Origin: Scatosoma sp964504025
GTDB lineage: Bacteria > Bacillota > Clostridia > Christensenellales > Borkfalkiaceae
Direction: 5' to 3'
Length of the DNA stretch: 33,684 bases
Assembly: GCA_964504025.1 (NCBI GenBank)
Contig: CAZDCO010000010.1
Span: 1 to 33,684 of the forward strand
The notes beneath the pieces are model-generated. The model searched no databases. It had not been told where the DNA came from and saw only the letters and a list, made by a program, of their open reading frames with translations. This document shows positions 22,707 to 30,552 of the stretch, one piece after another (positions within the stretch are counted from its first letter, which is position 1; every line of letters starts with the position of its first letter). Both the position numbers and the translations under genes were made by a program.

Positions 22707-23729
22707 ATGTTGGAAAAACAGTATTTTATTCCCGAACCGGAAGAATTTATCGCGGAACAACCGCTGACGGCGGAGTTAAAATCGATCAAGAGTGCGCGAG
22801 ACGAGGAAATTCGTCGCGTCATTTCGGGTAAGAGCGAGAAAATGTTGGTCGTCGTCGGACCGTGTTCGGCGCACGAGCCTGCGCCCACGCTCGAATATAT
22901 TTCCCGTCTTGGTAAATTGAACGAGCGAGTCAAGGACAAACTGGTGATCGTGCCCCGTATTTATACCAATAAGCCGAGAACGAAAGGGGTAGGATATAAA
23001 GGCATGTTCCTGCAACCCGATCCCGAGGGGGCGGCGGATATCGCGAGGGGAATACGCAGTATTCGCGCGTTGCACCTTGCCGCCATTAACGAATCGGGCT
23101 TGACGGCGGCGGACGAAATGCTGTACCCCGAAAATACGGCGTACGTGGAGGACTTGCTTTCCTATCACGCCGTGGGTGCGCGTAGCGTAGAAGATCAGCT
23201 GCACCGCCAAGTGGCGAGCGGTATCGACGCGCCCGTCGGTTTGAAAAACCCGATGAGCGGCAATATTTTCGCTCTCGTCAATTCGATTTTCGCGGCGCAA
23301 AGTCCGCAAATCTTCAAATATAGAAACTATCAAGTCAGCTCGGACGGCAACCCGTACGCGCACGCCATTTTACGCGGCGGCGTAGACGGCAACGGCGCGG
23401 ACGTACCGAATTTCCATTACGAAACGGTGATGCAGCTTGCCGAAATGTATAACGGTAGCAACCTGCAAAATCCCGCGGTGGTGATCGACTGTAACCACTC
23501 CAACTCGGGGAAAAAGCACCGTCAACAGATCCGTATCGCAGAAGAAGTGATGCAAAACCGTCGGTTCGATAGCGATTTCAAACGGCTCGTCAAGGGCTTT
23601 ATGATCGAAAGCTTTTTGGTGGAAGGCTCGCAAAAACACGACGAAGTGTTCGGAAAATCAATCACCGATCCCTGCTTAGGCTGGGAGGACACCGAACGGC
23701 TGTTGTTAGACTTGGCGGAACAGGTATAA
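22707..23729 (+). CDS. aroF: 3-deoxy-7-phosphoheptulonate synthase (DAHP synthase, class I)
   Basis: The enzyme condenses PEP and erythrose-4-phosphate in the first step of aromatic amino acid synthesis. The 340-residue length is right for the AroFGH family. Visible signatures are VVVGPCSAH (48-56), VPRIYTNKPRTKG, GLKNPMSGN, and IDCNHSNSGKKH near residue 255. The one-residue-longer RTKGVGYKG loop is like that of other Clostridia. The gene symbol is uncertain among the aroF/aroG/aroH paralogues. AAGGAG lies upstream of the ATG. It is followed after 20 bases by a prephenate dehydratase-like gene, forming a phenylalanine-oriented pair. No regulatory leader is seen in front of it. Confidence 0.93.
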   Translation: MLEKQYFIPEPEEFIAEQPLTAELKSIKSARDEEIRRVISGKSEKMLVVVGPCSAHEPAPTLEYISRLGKLNERVKDKLVIVPRIYTNKPRTKGVGYKGMFLQPDPEGAADIARGIRSIRALHLAAINESGLTAADEMLYPENTAYVEDLLSYHAVGARSVEDQLHRQVASGIDAPVGLKNPMSGNIFALVNSIFAAQSPQIFKYRNYQVSSDGNPYAHAILRGGVDGNGADVPNFHYETVMQLAEMYNGSNLQNPAVVIDCNHSNSGKKHRQQIRIAEEVMQNRRFDSDFKRLVKGFMIESFLVEGSQKHDEVFGKSITDPCLGWEDTERLLLDLAEQV

Positions 23730-23749
23730 ACGAAAGGAAGTAAGAGAAT

Positions 23750-24607
23750 ATGAAAATTGCATTTTTAGGTCCGGAGGGGAGCTATTCCCATTTGGCGGCG
23801 AAACGGTTTTTAAGTAAAGAAGCTCCGTCTTGCCCGTCGGTCGGCGGCTGGGACGAGTGTATTCCCTTCCGCAATTTTCCCGAAGTGTTGGCGGCGGTGG
23901 ATAGCGGCAGAGTAGACGCAGGCGTATTGCCCATTGAAAACAGTTTGCAGGGCGGCGTGTTGCAGAGCTTGGATCTGTTGCAGGAAGCCAAGGGTATATA
24001 CGCCGTGCGCGAGGAGATCGTGCGCGTCGATCATCGCTTGTTCTATAAGCGCGGTATGAAATTGTCGGAGATCGGCAGGGTATATTCTCATCGACAGGCA
24101 TTGGATCAATGCTCGAAATTTTTAAGCAGTGAAATGCCCTTTGCGGCGTTGCGCGAAGCGGAGTCTACGGGCTTCGGCATCACGCGCGCCATGGAGGACG
24201 AATCGGGTAAAACGGCGGCGATCGGCGGCTCACATACCGAAAATTTGCGTGTCGATTTCGTGATGAGCGAAGAATGTATTTCCGACGAAAAAAACAATTT
24301 TACTCACTTTTTGTTGGTAAAGAAAGGGGAGGCGCATTTGCCGAAGACGAGCAATCGCATTTTCTTTTCGGCGTCCTGTCCGCACCGCACGGGGAGTTTG
24401 TTGGAGCTGCTCGCCGTCATTGCGCGTTACGGAATCAATATGACGAAGATCGAAAGCCGTCCCGTCAAGAACCGTTCGGGCGATTACCGTTTCTTTATCG
24501 AAGCGGATTGCGATATCGGCGACGAACGGACGCGCGCTATGCTGTCGGAAATCGAAGCAAACACGTTAGAGTGTAAGTTGCTCGGCGCGTATCGTCAGGG
24601 AGAGTAA
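23750..24607 (+). CDS. pheA: Prephenate dehydratase with ACT domain, divergent
   Basis: The enzyme makes phenylpyruvate from prephenate and is normally feedback-inhibited by phenylalanine through its C-terminal ACT domain. The 285-residue monofunctional form has GPEGSYSH (7-14), LPIENSLQGGV (60-70) and the VYSHRQALDQC segment (111-121). The ACT domain (about 200-285) has GSLLELL and ESRP (235-238), so Phe control is likely. The TRF motif, important for catalysis in this family, reads THF here (185-187), and SHPQA reads SHRQA. The second half of the catalytic domain is unusually divergent. It is probably functional, but this is not certain. AAAGGAAG precedes the ATG. Confidence 0.85.
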   Translation: MKIAFLGPEGSYSHLAAKRFLSKEAPSCPSVGGWDECIPFRNFPEVLAAVDSGRVDAGVLPIENSLQGGVLQSLDLLQEAKGIYAVREEIVRVDHRLFYKRGMKLSEIGRVYSHRQALDQCSKFLSSEMPFAALREAESTGFGITRAMEDESGKTAAIGGSHTENLRVDFVMSEECISDEKNNFTHFLLVKKGEAHLPKTSNRIFFSASCPHRTGSLLELLAVIARYGINMTKIESRPVKNRSGDYRFFIEADCDIGDERTRAMLSEIEANTLECKLLGAYRQGE

Positions 24608-24651
24608 GTCTTTTCCCGTCTACATACGGAGAACGAGGAGGACGATAAAGT

Positions 24652-25434
24652 ATGAAAAAGAAAACGTTCGGGTTGGCACTCGGCGCGGGCGGAAGTCGCG
24701 GCGTGGCACATATCGGTTTGTTGCAGGCGTTTGAAGAACACGGCTTGCGCCCCGATTTTATCACGGGCTGTTCCATGGGCTCGGTGGTGGGCGCGGCGTA
24801 CGCGGCAGGCGTAGATTTAGAGTATATGAAGAAGGCGGCGTTTCAGTTGCGTATATTAGACTTGATCGCGCCGACGGGAAATCGCGGCGGCTTGTTCGAT
24901 ACGCGCAAAATTCGCAAATTGCTGGAACGGCATATCGGGGACGTGGACTTTGCCGATTTGAAAATTCCCTTCCGCTGTATCGCGACGGATATGGTGTCGC
25001 AATCGGTGGTGGAATTTTCCGAAGGGAAAGTGTTGGACAGCGTCGTGGCGTCGTCGTGTATCCCTGCGATTTTTCAACCGATTGAACGGGACGGTATGCG
25101 TCTGATCGACGGCGGCGTCATCGATCGCGTGCCGTATCGGCAGGTACGGGCAATGGGCGCGGACGTCGTCGTGGCGGTAGACGTGCTCGGCAAACTCGAT
25201 TGCAGCGCGGAAATGCCCACTACGCTCGGCGTATTGCTGGAAACGCTCGACCTTATGGATAACTTGCGCACGCAAGGATTCAAGGAACGGGAGAAGAACG
25301 CGTTCGATTTTTGGATCGAACCGTCGCTTGGGAAGATGAGTCAATTTTCCTTGAAACAGATCGTATTCGCCTACGATAAGGGCTACGAAGCAGGGTGCGA
25401 ATACGCGGATAAAATCGCCGCGGCGTTGCGGTAA
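24652..25434 (+). CDS. Patatin-like phospholipase family protein
   Basis: The 260-residue protein belongs to the patatin-like serine hydrolases (RssA/YchK type). The oxyanion-hole stretch GAGGSRGVAHIG (11-22) is followed by the nucleophile elbow GCSMGS (Ser41), and the catalytic Asp153 lies in LIDGGVIDRVP. It acts on acyl ester bonds, probably in membrane lipids, but the natural substrate is not known. It has no signal peptide and is likely cytosolic. GAGGAGG precedes the ATG. It sits 44 bases after pheA and 17 bases before rarA; the context does not suggest a specific pathway. Confidence 0.93.
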   Translation: MKKKTFGLALGAGGSRGVAHIGLLQAFEEHGLRPDFITGCSMGSVVGAAYAAGVDLEYMKKAAFQLRILDLIAPTGNRGGLFDTRKIRKLLERHIGDVDFADLKIPFRCIATDMVSQSVVEFSEGKVLDSVVASSCIPAIFQPIERDGMRLIDGGVIDRVPYRQVRAMGADVVVAVDVLGKLDCSAEMPTTLGVLLETLDLMDNLRTQGFKEREKNAFDFWIEPSLGKMSQFSLKQIVFAYDKGYEAGCEYADKIAAALR

Positions 25435-25451
25435 AACGATAGAGGACGGAT

Positions 25452-26759
25452 ATGGATTTATTCGATTTCAACAATAATGAAGAAACGGCAAAACCGCTTG
25501 CCGAGCGTATGCGCGCAAATTCCTTGGACGAATTTATCGGGCAAAGGCATATCGTGGCAGAAGGCTCGCTGTTGCGCCGCGCCATTGCCGCCGACCGTTT
25601 GGGAAGTTGCATTTTTTGGGGGCCTCCGGGTTGCGGTAAAACGACGCTCGCCAACGTAATCGCGTTGCGGACGAACGGCGAATTCGTCAAATTGAACGCC
25701 GTCAACGCAGGCGTCGCCGACGTGAAACGCGCGGTGGAAACGGCTCGCGAAAATTTGAAACTGTACGGCAAGCGCACCTACTTGTTGTTGGACGAGTGTC
25801 ATCGGTTCAATAAAACGCAAAGCGATTCGCTGTTGCCTGCGATCGAACAGGGTACGATCATCTTTATCGGTTCGACGACGGAAAATCCGTACGCGTCCAT
25901 GACGCCTGCAATCGTGTCGCGCTGTCGCGTGTTCGAGTTTAAGCACCTTTCCAAAGAGGATATTTCAGGTGCGTTGCGCAAGGCGTTGACCAACCGCCAT
26001 AAGGGGCTCGGCAAACGGGGCGTAACGGCTGACGACGACGCGATCGAGCATATCGCGTTGATGGCAGGCGGAGATTTACGCTCGGCGTATAACGCTTTGG
26101 AACTCGCCGCGTTGACGAGTGAACCGAACGCGGAGGGCAAGGTGCATATCACCCTTTCCGACGCCGAACAGTCCATTCAGCGCAAGGCGCTTTCGTATAA
26201 TGAAGATTCCTATTACGATTTTTTGTCGGCGTTTTGCAAATCGTTGCGCGGTAGCGACGCGAACGCGGCGTTATATTACGCTATGCGTTTGATCGAGGGC
26301 GGTTGCGATCCTATGCTTGTCGCGCGGCGGCTCGTCGTCCATTCGGCGGAGGACGTGGGTATGGCAGATCCGCGCGCGTTGCAGGTGGCGACGTCGGCAA
26401 TGTACGCGTTGGAAAAAATCGGGTATCCCGAAGCGATGTTGCCGCTCTCCGAAGCGATCGTCTACGTGTGCGAGGCGGAGAAAAGCTGCTCGGTGAAAAC
26501 GGCAATGTACGCCGCAATTGCGGACGCGCGCGAAGTGCGCGACGATTCCATTCCGCCCTACTTAAAGGATACATCTTACGGTAGCGCGGCGGCTAAGGCG
26601 CAAAGCAAACTCTATAAATATCCGCACGACTACGGCGGCTACGTCGAGCAACAGTACTTGCCCGATTCGTTGAAAGATAAAATCTATTATACGCCCACGG
26701 GACGCGGCTTTGAAGCGGAAGTGCTCGCCGTGCGCGAGAGAAAGGGTAAAAAACGGTAA
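25452..26759 (+). CDS. rarA: Replication-associated recombination protein A (AAA+ ATPase)
   Basis: RarA (MgsA) is a clamp-loader-like ATPase that acts at stalled replication forks. The 435-residue length is normal. The N-terminal PLAERMRANSLDEFIGQ box, Walker A GPPGCGKTT (57-65), Walker B LLLDECHRFNK (111-121) and sensor 1 GSTTENP are visible, and the C-terminal tetramerisation region ends with a typical basic tail. Walker B reads DECH where the family usually has DEIH. SD-like AGAGGA precedes the ATG. It lies 43 bases before nrdR. Confidence 0.96.
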   Translation: MDLFDFNNNEETAKPLAERMRANSLDEFIGQRHIVAEGSLLRRAIAADRLGSCIFWGPPGCGKTTLANVIALRTNGEFVKLNAVNAGVADVKRAVETARENLKLYGKRTYLLLDECHRFNKTQSDSLLPAIEQGTIIFIGSTTENPYASMTPAIVSRCRVFEFKHLSKEDISGALRKALTNRHKGLGKRGVTADDDAIEHIALMAGGDLRSAYNALELAALTSEPNAEGKVHITLSDAEQSIQRKALSYNEDSYYDFLSAFCKSLRGSDANAALYYAMRLIEGGCDPMLVARRLVVHSAEDVGMADPRALQVATSAMYALEKIGYPEAMLPLSEAIVYVCEAEKSCSVKTAMYAAIADAREVRDDSIPPYLKDTSYGSAAAKAQSKLYKYPHDYGGYVEQQYLPDSLKDKIYYTPTGRGFEAEVLAVRERKGKKR

Positions 26760-26802
26760 ACGACGATACCGTGTACGCGTTGAACGAGAAAGGAGAAAGA
26801 GT

Positions 26803-27273
26803 ATGAAGTGTTTATATTGCGATTGTACGGACAGCAAAGTGATCGATTCGCGCTCGGCGGACGACGATAGAACGATACGTCGCCGTCGGGAGTGTACGGG
26901 CTGCGGCAGGCGGTTCACGACGTACGAAACGATCGAAGTTACGCCCGTGTTGGTGGTAAAAAACAACGGCACGCGGCAATCGTTCAACGCGGAAAAAATC
27001 AGGAACGGGATCATCAAATCTTGCGAAAAACGCCCTGTGTCCATGTCGTCGATCGACGATATCGTCGCGGATATTTCCAAACAGGTATATAACAGCATGG
27101 AAAGCGAAATTACGACGAAAGATATCGGCGAAATGGTCATGGAACGCTTAAAGAAAGTGGACGAAGTGGCGTATGTGCGCTATGCGTCCGTCTACCGTTC
27201 CTTTAAGGATCTTTCTTCGTTTATGTCGGAATTGAAGCAAATGATGAAGGCGGAGAAAAAGGACAAACAATGA
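26803..27273 (+). CDS. nrdR: Transcriptional repressor of ribonucleotide reductase genes
   Basis: NrdR senses ATP/dATP and represses nrd genes by binding NrdR boxes. The start is ATG 26803, with AAAGGAG upstream; an upstream in-frame ATG at 26710 lies within rarA and is rejected. The 156-residue protein has the zinc ribbon MKCLYC (Cys3, Cys6) with CTGC (Cys31, Cys34), the RRRRECTGCGRRFTTYE signature, and the ATP-cone domain (about 46-135). It overlaps ispG as ATGA. No strong NrdR-box pair was found in the window; a weak match lies before dgt. Confidence 0.97.
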   Translation: MKCLYCDCTDSKVIDSRSADDDRTIRRRRECTGCGRRFTTYETIEVTPVLVVKNNGTRQSFNAEKIRNGIIKSCEKRPVSMSSIDDIVADISKQVYNSMESEITTKDIGEMVMERLKKVDEVAYVRYASVYRSFKDLSSFMSELKQMMKAEKKDKQ

Positions 27274-28319
27274 GTACGACGAAACAAGTTACGATAGGCG
27301 GCGTTACGATCGGCGGCGGCGCGCCCGTCGCCGTGCAGTCCATGACGACGACGAAGACGTCCGACGTGGAAAAAACGGTGGCGCAAATTCAAGCGTTGCA
27401 AAACGCCGGGTGCGAGATTATTCGCGTGGCGGTTTCCGACGAGGCGGACGCACTCGCTATTCGCGCAGTGAAAGAAAAAATTCGGTTGCCCCTCGTAGCG
27501 GATATCCATTTCTCGCCCAAACTCGCCGTCGCGGCAATTGAGAACGGCGCGGATAAGGTGCGTATCAACCCCGGCAATATCGGCGGCGAACGGGAGATTG
27601 CGTACGTTGCGGACTGTATCAAAGCGCACGGTATTCCCGTCCGCGTGGGCGCGAATACGGGAAGTATCGAAAAGGGCTTTTTGCAGAAATACGGCAAGAA
27701 CGAACGTTCGCTCGTGGAGAGCGCGTTGTATAACGTGCGCCTGTTGGAAAAATGCGGCGTGCAGGACATCGTCGTTTCCGTCAAGGCGTCTTCCGTACCG
27801 CTTACCGTCAAGTCGTATACGCTGTTGTCGCAAAAGACGGACTATCCCTTGCATTTGGGGGTAACGGAGGCAGGCACGACGGAATCGGGCGTGGTCAAGA
27901 GTGCCGTCGGAATCGGCAGTTTGTTGTTGAACGGAATCGGAGATACGATCCGCGTATCGCTTACCGACGATCCCGTGAAAGAGGTGGAGGCGGCGCGGCT
28001 CGTTTTGCGCGCTTGCGGCTTGGACGAATCGTTCGTCGAGGTCGTGTCTTGTCCCACTTGCGGTCGGTGCGCGTGGAACAGCATGGGACTCGCCAACCGC
28101 GTGGCGGAGTTCGTAAAGCCGTATAAAAAACACTTAAAAGTTGCGGTCATGGGCTGCGTGGTGAACGGCCCGGGCGAGGCGAAGGACGCGGATATAGGCG
28201 TTGCGGGCGGTAACGGGCGTTGCGTATTGTTCAAAAAGGGCGAACCGTATAAGACGGTGGAAGCGGACGCCGCGGAAGAGGAATTTTTTAAGGAAATCAG
28301 GTCGTTGTTAGATGAGTAG
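27270..28319 (+). CDS. ispG: 4-hydroxy-3-methylbut-2-en-1-yl diphosphate synthase
   Basis: IspG (GcpE) is the [4Fe-4S] enzyme of the methylerythritol phosphate route to isoprenoids. The 349-residue protein has the N-terminal VAVQSMTTTKT (20-30), and the cluster ligands Cys261 and Cys264 (CPTCGR) and Cys296 (MGCVVNGPGEAKDADIG) with Glu303, keeping the E. coli spacing. The start overlaps the nrdR stop. Its end overlaps the next gene by 8 bases. In Bacillota ispG is often near polC and the rimP-nusA genes, as here. Other pathway genes are not in the window. Confidence 0.98.
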   Translation: MSTTKQVTIGGVTIGGGAPVAVQSMTTTKTSDVEKTVAQIQALQNAGCEIIRVAVSDEADALAIRAVKEKIRLPLVADIHFSPKLAVAAIENGADKVRINPGNIGGEREIAYVADCIKAHGIPVRVGANTGSIEKGFLQKYGKNERSLVESALYNVRLLEKCGVQDIVVSVKASSVPLTVKSYTLLSQKTDYPLHLGVTEAGTTESGVVKSAVGIGSLLLNGIGDTIRVSLTDDPVKEVEAARLVLRACGLDESFVEVVSCPTCGRCAWNSMGLANRVAEFVKPYKKHLKVAVMGCVVNGPGEAKDADIGVAGGNGRCVLFKKGEPYKTVEADAAEEEFFKEIRSLLDE

Positions 28320-29886
28320 AGTGGAAGAATATTTACAAAAACTCCGCACGTCGGACGGGTTGCGGAACGCGATATTATGCGGCGTAACCGTCGAACGGAG
28401 AAACCGCGTCGCCGAATTTTTCTTGGTGACGGATAAGGCGTATTCGGCAAAGGACGAGGCGTTCGCCCGTTCGCTCTCGCAAGAGTTTTTGCCGAGCGGC
28501 TTTTTCGCACGGGTGAAAATCGTAAAACGCGTACCCGATCGGACGATCGTGCGAAAAAAGATATTCGAATTTATCCACGCGAAATACCCTGCCGCCGCGG
28601 CGTTCTTGAAAGAGGAAAATATCGAGGTGGAAACGCTGCAAAGCGGCGCGCATTTCTACGTCGATATCGCTTCGGGCGAACAGCGGTTTTTTACGTCGGG
28701 TGAAATTTTGGACGACGTCAGCGCCTACTTGCAAAGCGGCTTTTGCGGTACGTTCTACGGCAACGTGCGGATCGTGGATAAGGAAGAACGGGACGATACG
28801 CTCTTGGACGAATTGCCCGAAACGGAAGAAGAGGAAGAGGATATGGAAATTCGTACTTTCGAGATCGTCGATTATCAAAAGATAGACGGCGCGGACGTAA
28901 CGCCCAAACGCGCGGTATACTTGGCGGACGTAACGAAGACGCAAGGCTCTGTCGCGCTGTGCGGTAACCTTACTTCGTTCGAGGAACGCACCTATGTACG
29001 ACATAACGAAAAGACGAACGAGGACGAGGAGCGGATACGCTTTGCACTCACGATCAGCGACGGAACGGGCTATTTGCGCACTTCCTATTTTCCGAAAAAA
29101 GCGACGTTGGATAAGGTACGCGAACTCAAAGTGGGAGACGGCGTCGTGTTGATCGGATCGAACGAGGAATTTAAGGGCTCGTGGACGTTTAAGACGGCGC
29201 GGATCAATTGCGGCAAGATGCCGCAAGACTTCGTGCCCGTAGCGAGAAAGGGAAAGCCCGTGCCGAAATCCTATCATACGGTATTCCCCGAACCGTACGT
29301 CGATTACACGCAAGCAGGCATCTTCGATATTACGCAAAAACCGCCTGCGTTGACGAATAATACCTTCGTCGTGTTCGACTTGGAAACGACGGGGTTGAAC
29401 AATCAACCTGCCATGGGTAAAATGGATAAAATTATCGAAATCGGCGCGGTGAAGATCGTCGGAGGCGAAATGGTCGAGAAGTTTTCCACGTTCGTGGCGT
29501 GCGACGATCGATTGTCGAAAGAAATTATCGAGCTTACGGGTATCCACGACGAAGATTTGGTGGGAGCGCCGAAGATAGAAAGCGTCATCGCCGACTTCTT
29601 CAAGTTTACCGACGGCGCGTTTTTGGTCGGACATAACGTCATGTTCGATTATCGGTTTACGCAATATTACGGCGAACAAAATCGGTATATGTTCGATAAT
29701 CGCTTATACGATACGATGACGTTGGCGCAAGAATTGTTGCGCGGAGAAATTCCTAACTACAAGTTGAACACGATCGCGGACTATTACGGGTTCACGTTCA
29801 ATCATCACCGCGCGTTCGACGACGCGTGCGTTACGGCGAAAATTTTTATCGAACTCGTCAAAAAACGGGGCGAGTTGCCCAAATAA
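28312..29886 (+). CDS. Truncated PolC-like protein: N-terminal, OB and DEDDh exonuclease domains only
   Basis: The 524-residue protein sits in the polC position between ispG and rimP, but lacks the polymerase. The N-terminal region (about 1-165) resembles the PolC N-terminal domain. An acidic linker (167-178) follows, then an OB-fold region (about 195-305). A complete DEDDh 3'-5' exonuclease follows (about 350-515), with FDLETTG (Asp356, Glu358), VGHNVMFDYRF (Asp446) and HHRAFDDA (His499, Asp504). Full PolC is about 1400 residues and has PHP segments on both sides of the exonuclease, plus palm, thumb and fingers. None is visible, and the exonuclease follows directly after a short linker. The stop is clean; no frameshifted polymerase sequence appears downstream. 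It may be a stand-alone proofreading or repair exonuclease. Start overlaps ispG. Confidence 0.85.
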   Translation: MSRVEEYLQKLRTSDGLRNAILCGVTVERRNRVAEFFLVTDKAYSAKDEAFARSLSQEFLPSGFFARVKIVKRVPDRTIVRKKIFEFIHAKYPAAAAFLKEENIEVETLQSGAHFYVDIASGEQRFFTSGEILDDVSAYLQSGFCGTFYGNVRIVDKEERDDTLLDELPETEEEEEDMEIRTFEIVDYQKIDGADVTPKRAVYLADVTKTQGSVALCGNLTSFEERTYVRHNEKTNEDEERIRFALTISDGTGYLRTSYFPKKATLDKVRELKVGDGVVLIGSNEEFKGSWTFKTARINCGKMPQDFVPVARKGKPVPKSYHTVFPEPYVDYTQAGIFDITQKPPALTNNTFVVFDLETTGLNNQPAMGKMDKIIEIGAVKIVGGEMVEKFSTFVACDDRLSKEIIELTGIHDEDLVGAPKIESVIADFFKFTDGAFLVGHNVMFDYRFTQYYGEQNRYMFDNRLYDTMTLAQELLRGEIPNYKLNTIADYYGFTFNHHRAFDDACVTAKIFIELVKKRGELPK

Positions 29887-29929
29887 CGAAATTTTTTCCA
29901 ATTATCTTTTGGAAAACGGCGTAAAACAC

Positions 29930-29958
29930 TTGCCTTTTTCGCGCATGAATGGTATAAT
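29930..29958 (+). promoter_or_regulatory. Sigma-A promoter of the rimP-nusA-infB operon
   Basis: TTGCCT (29930-29935), a 17-base spacer and a consensus TATAAT (29953-29958). A start near 29965 gives a leader of about 70 bases with a perfect hairpin. Confidence 0.8.
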
Positions 29959-29986
29959 AAAGACACTTAATAATTCGTTTGACTTA

Positions 29987-30014
29987 TTGAGAGCGGAACT
30001 ACTTCCGCTCTCAA
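29987..30014 (+). promoter_or_regulatory. Perfect 12-bp leader hairpin before rimP
   Basis: TTGAGAGCGGAA (29987-29998) pairs exactly with TTCCGCTCTCAA (30003-30014) over a CTAC loop. The hairpin is in the 5' leader and is followed by TATCGTTAT, so there is no T-run for a simple terminator. The AAAGGGG ribosome-binding site (about 30024-30030) is outside it. Leader hairpins before rimP are known in other bacteria and could control processing, termination by NusA, or stability. Confidence 0.7.
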
Positions 30015-30036
30015 TATCGTTATAAAGGGGTAAAGC

Positions 30037-30510
30037 ATGAAAATTAAACCGATAGAAGAGATTGAAAGCGCGTTACAGCCGATCGCCGACGAATTGCAAA
30101 TCGAGATCGTCGAGGTGGAGTTCAAACAGGGGCATTCTCCTGCGCTCACGGTGTATATCGACACGGACGACGGCGTAGACTTGGACACTTGCGAAAAATT
30201 CCATCGCGCGATCGATCCCGTGTTGGACGAGGTAGATCCCACGTTCGGCGCGGCGTATACCTTGAACGTTTCCAGCCCCGGCTTGGATCGACCGCTCAAA
30301 ACGGCGAGAGATTTTGAAAAATGCTTGGGCGAGCGCGTGGAGATCAAGCTGTTCGCGCCCTTGAAAGGCAAAAAACAGTTCGAGTCTACGTTGGTAGGCT
30401 ACGACGACAACTGTTTGAATTTGCAGGACGGGGAAACCGTTTGGAAGTTGGAGCGTACGAAAATAGCGAAAATTTGTCGAGCAATCGATTTCGACGGCTT
30501 GGACGAATGA
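30037..30510 (+). CDS. rimP: Ribosome maturation factor RimP
   Basis: RimP is needed for 30S subunit assembly. The 157-residue length is normal. The N-terminal alpha/beta domain has VEFKQGHSPALTVYID (28-43) and the CEKFHRAIDP segment. The NVSSPGLDRPL motif (about residues 76-86) is a clear family signature, and the C-terminal SH3-like domain ends near the stop. A ribosome-binding site AAAGGGG lies just upstream. It is the first gene of the rimP-nusA-rnpM-L7Ae-infB operon, with a gap of 42 bases to nusA. Confidence 0.96.
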   Translation: MKIKPIEEIESALQPIADELQIEIVEVEFKQGHSPALTVYIDTDDGVDLDTCEKFHRAIDPVLDEVDPTFGAAYTLNVSSPGLDRPLKTARDFEKCLGERVEIKLFAPLKGKKQFESTLVGYDDNCLNLQDGETVWKLERTKIAKICRAIDFDGLDE

Positions 30511-30552
30511 GATAAATCAAATCAGGAAAAACAAAATTAGGAGAATATAAAC

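Noticed and set aside
26710..26802. In-frame upstream extension of nrdR
   Set aside because: It lies in the rarA coding end and lacks family similarity; ATG 26803 starts the zinc ribbon exactly as expected.
27192..28133. Minus-strand frame opposite ispG
   Set aside because: IspG is certain from its cluster cysteines; the minus product is Arg/His-rich with no domain, typical of shadow frames.
28375..29679. Long minus-strand reading frame opposite the PolC-like gene
   Set aside because: The opposite strand encodes a clear OB and exonuclease protein; the minus frame has no recognisable motif and is a by-product of codon bias.
29894..29916. TTTTCCAA/TTGGAAAA hairpin after the PolC-like gene
   Set aside because: The stem is AT-rich and no T-run follows, so I do not call it a terminator.
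29887..30036. Possible frameshifted remainder of polC
   Set aside because: Only 150 bases are available, and they contain a weak hairpin, a consensus promoter and a leader hairpin, not polymerase coding sequence.
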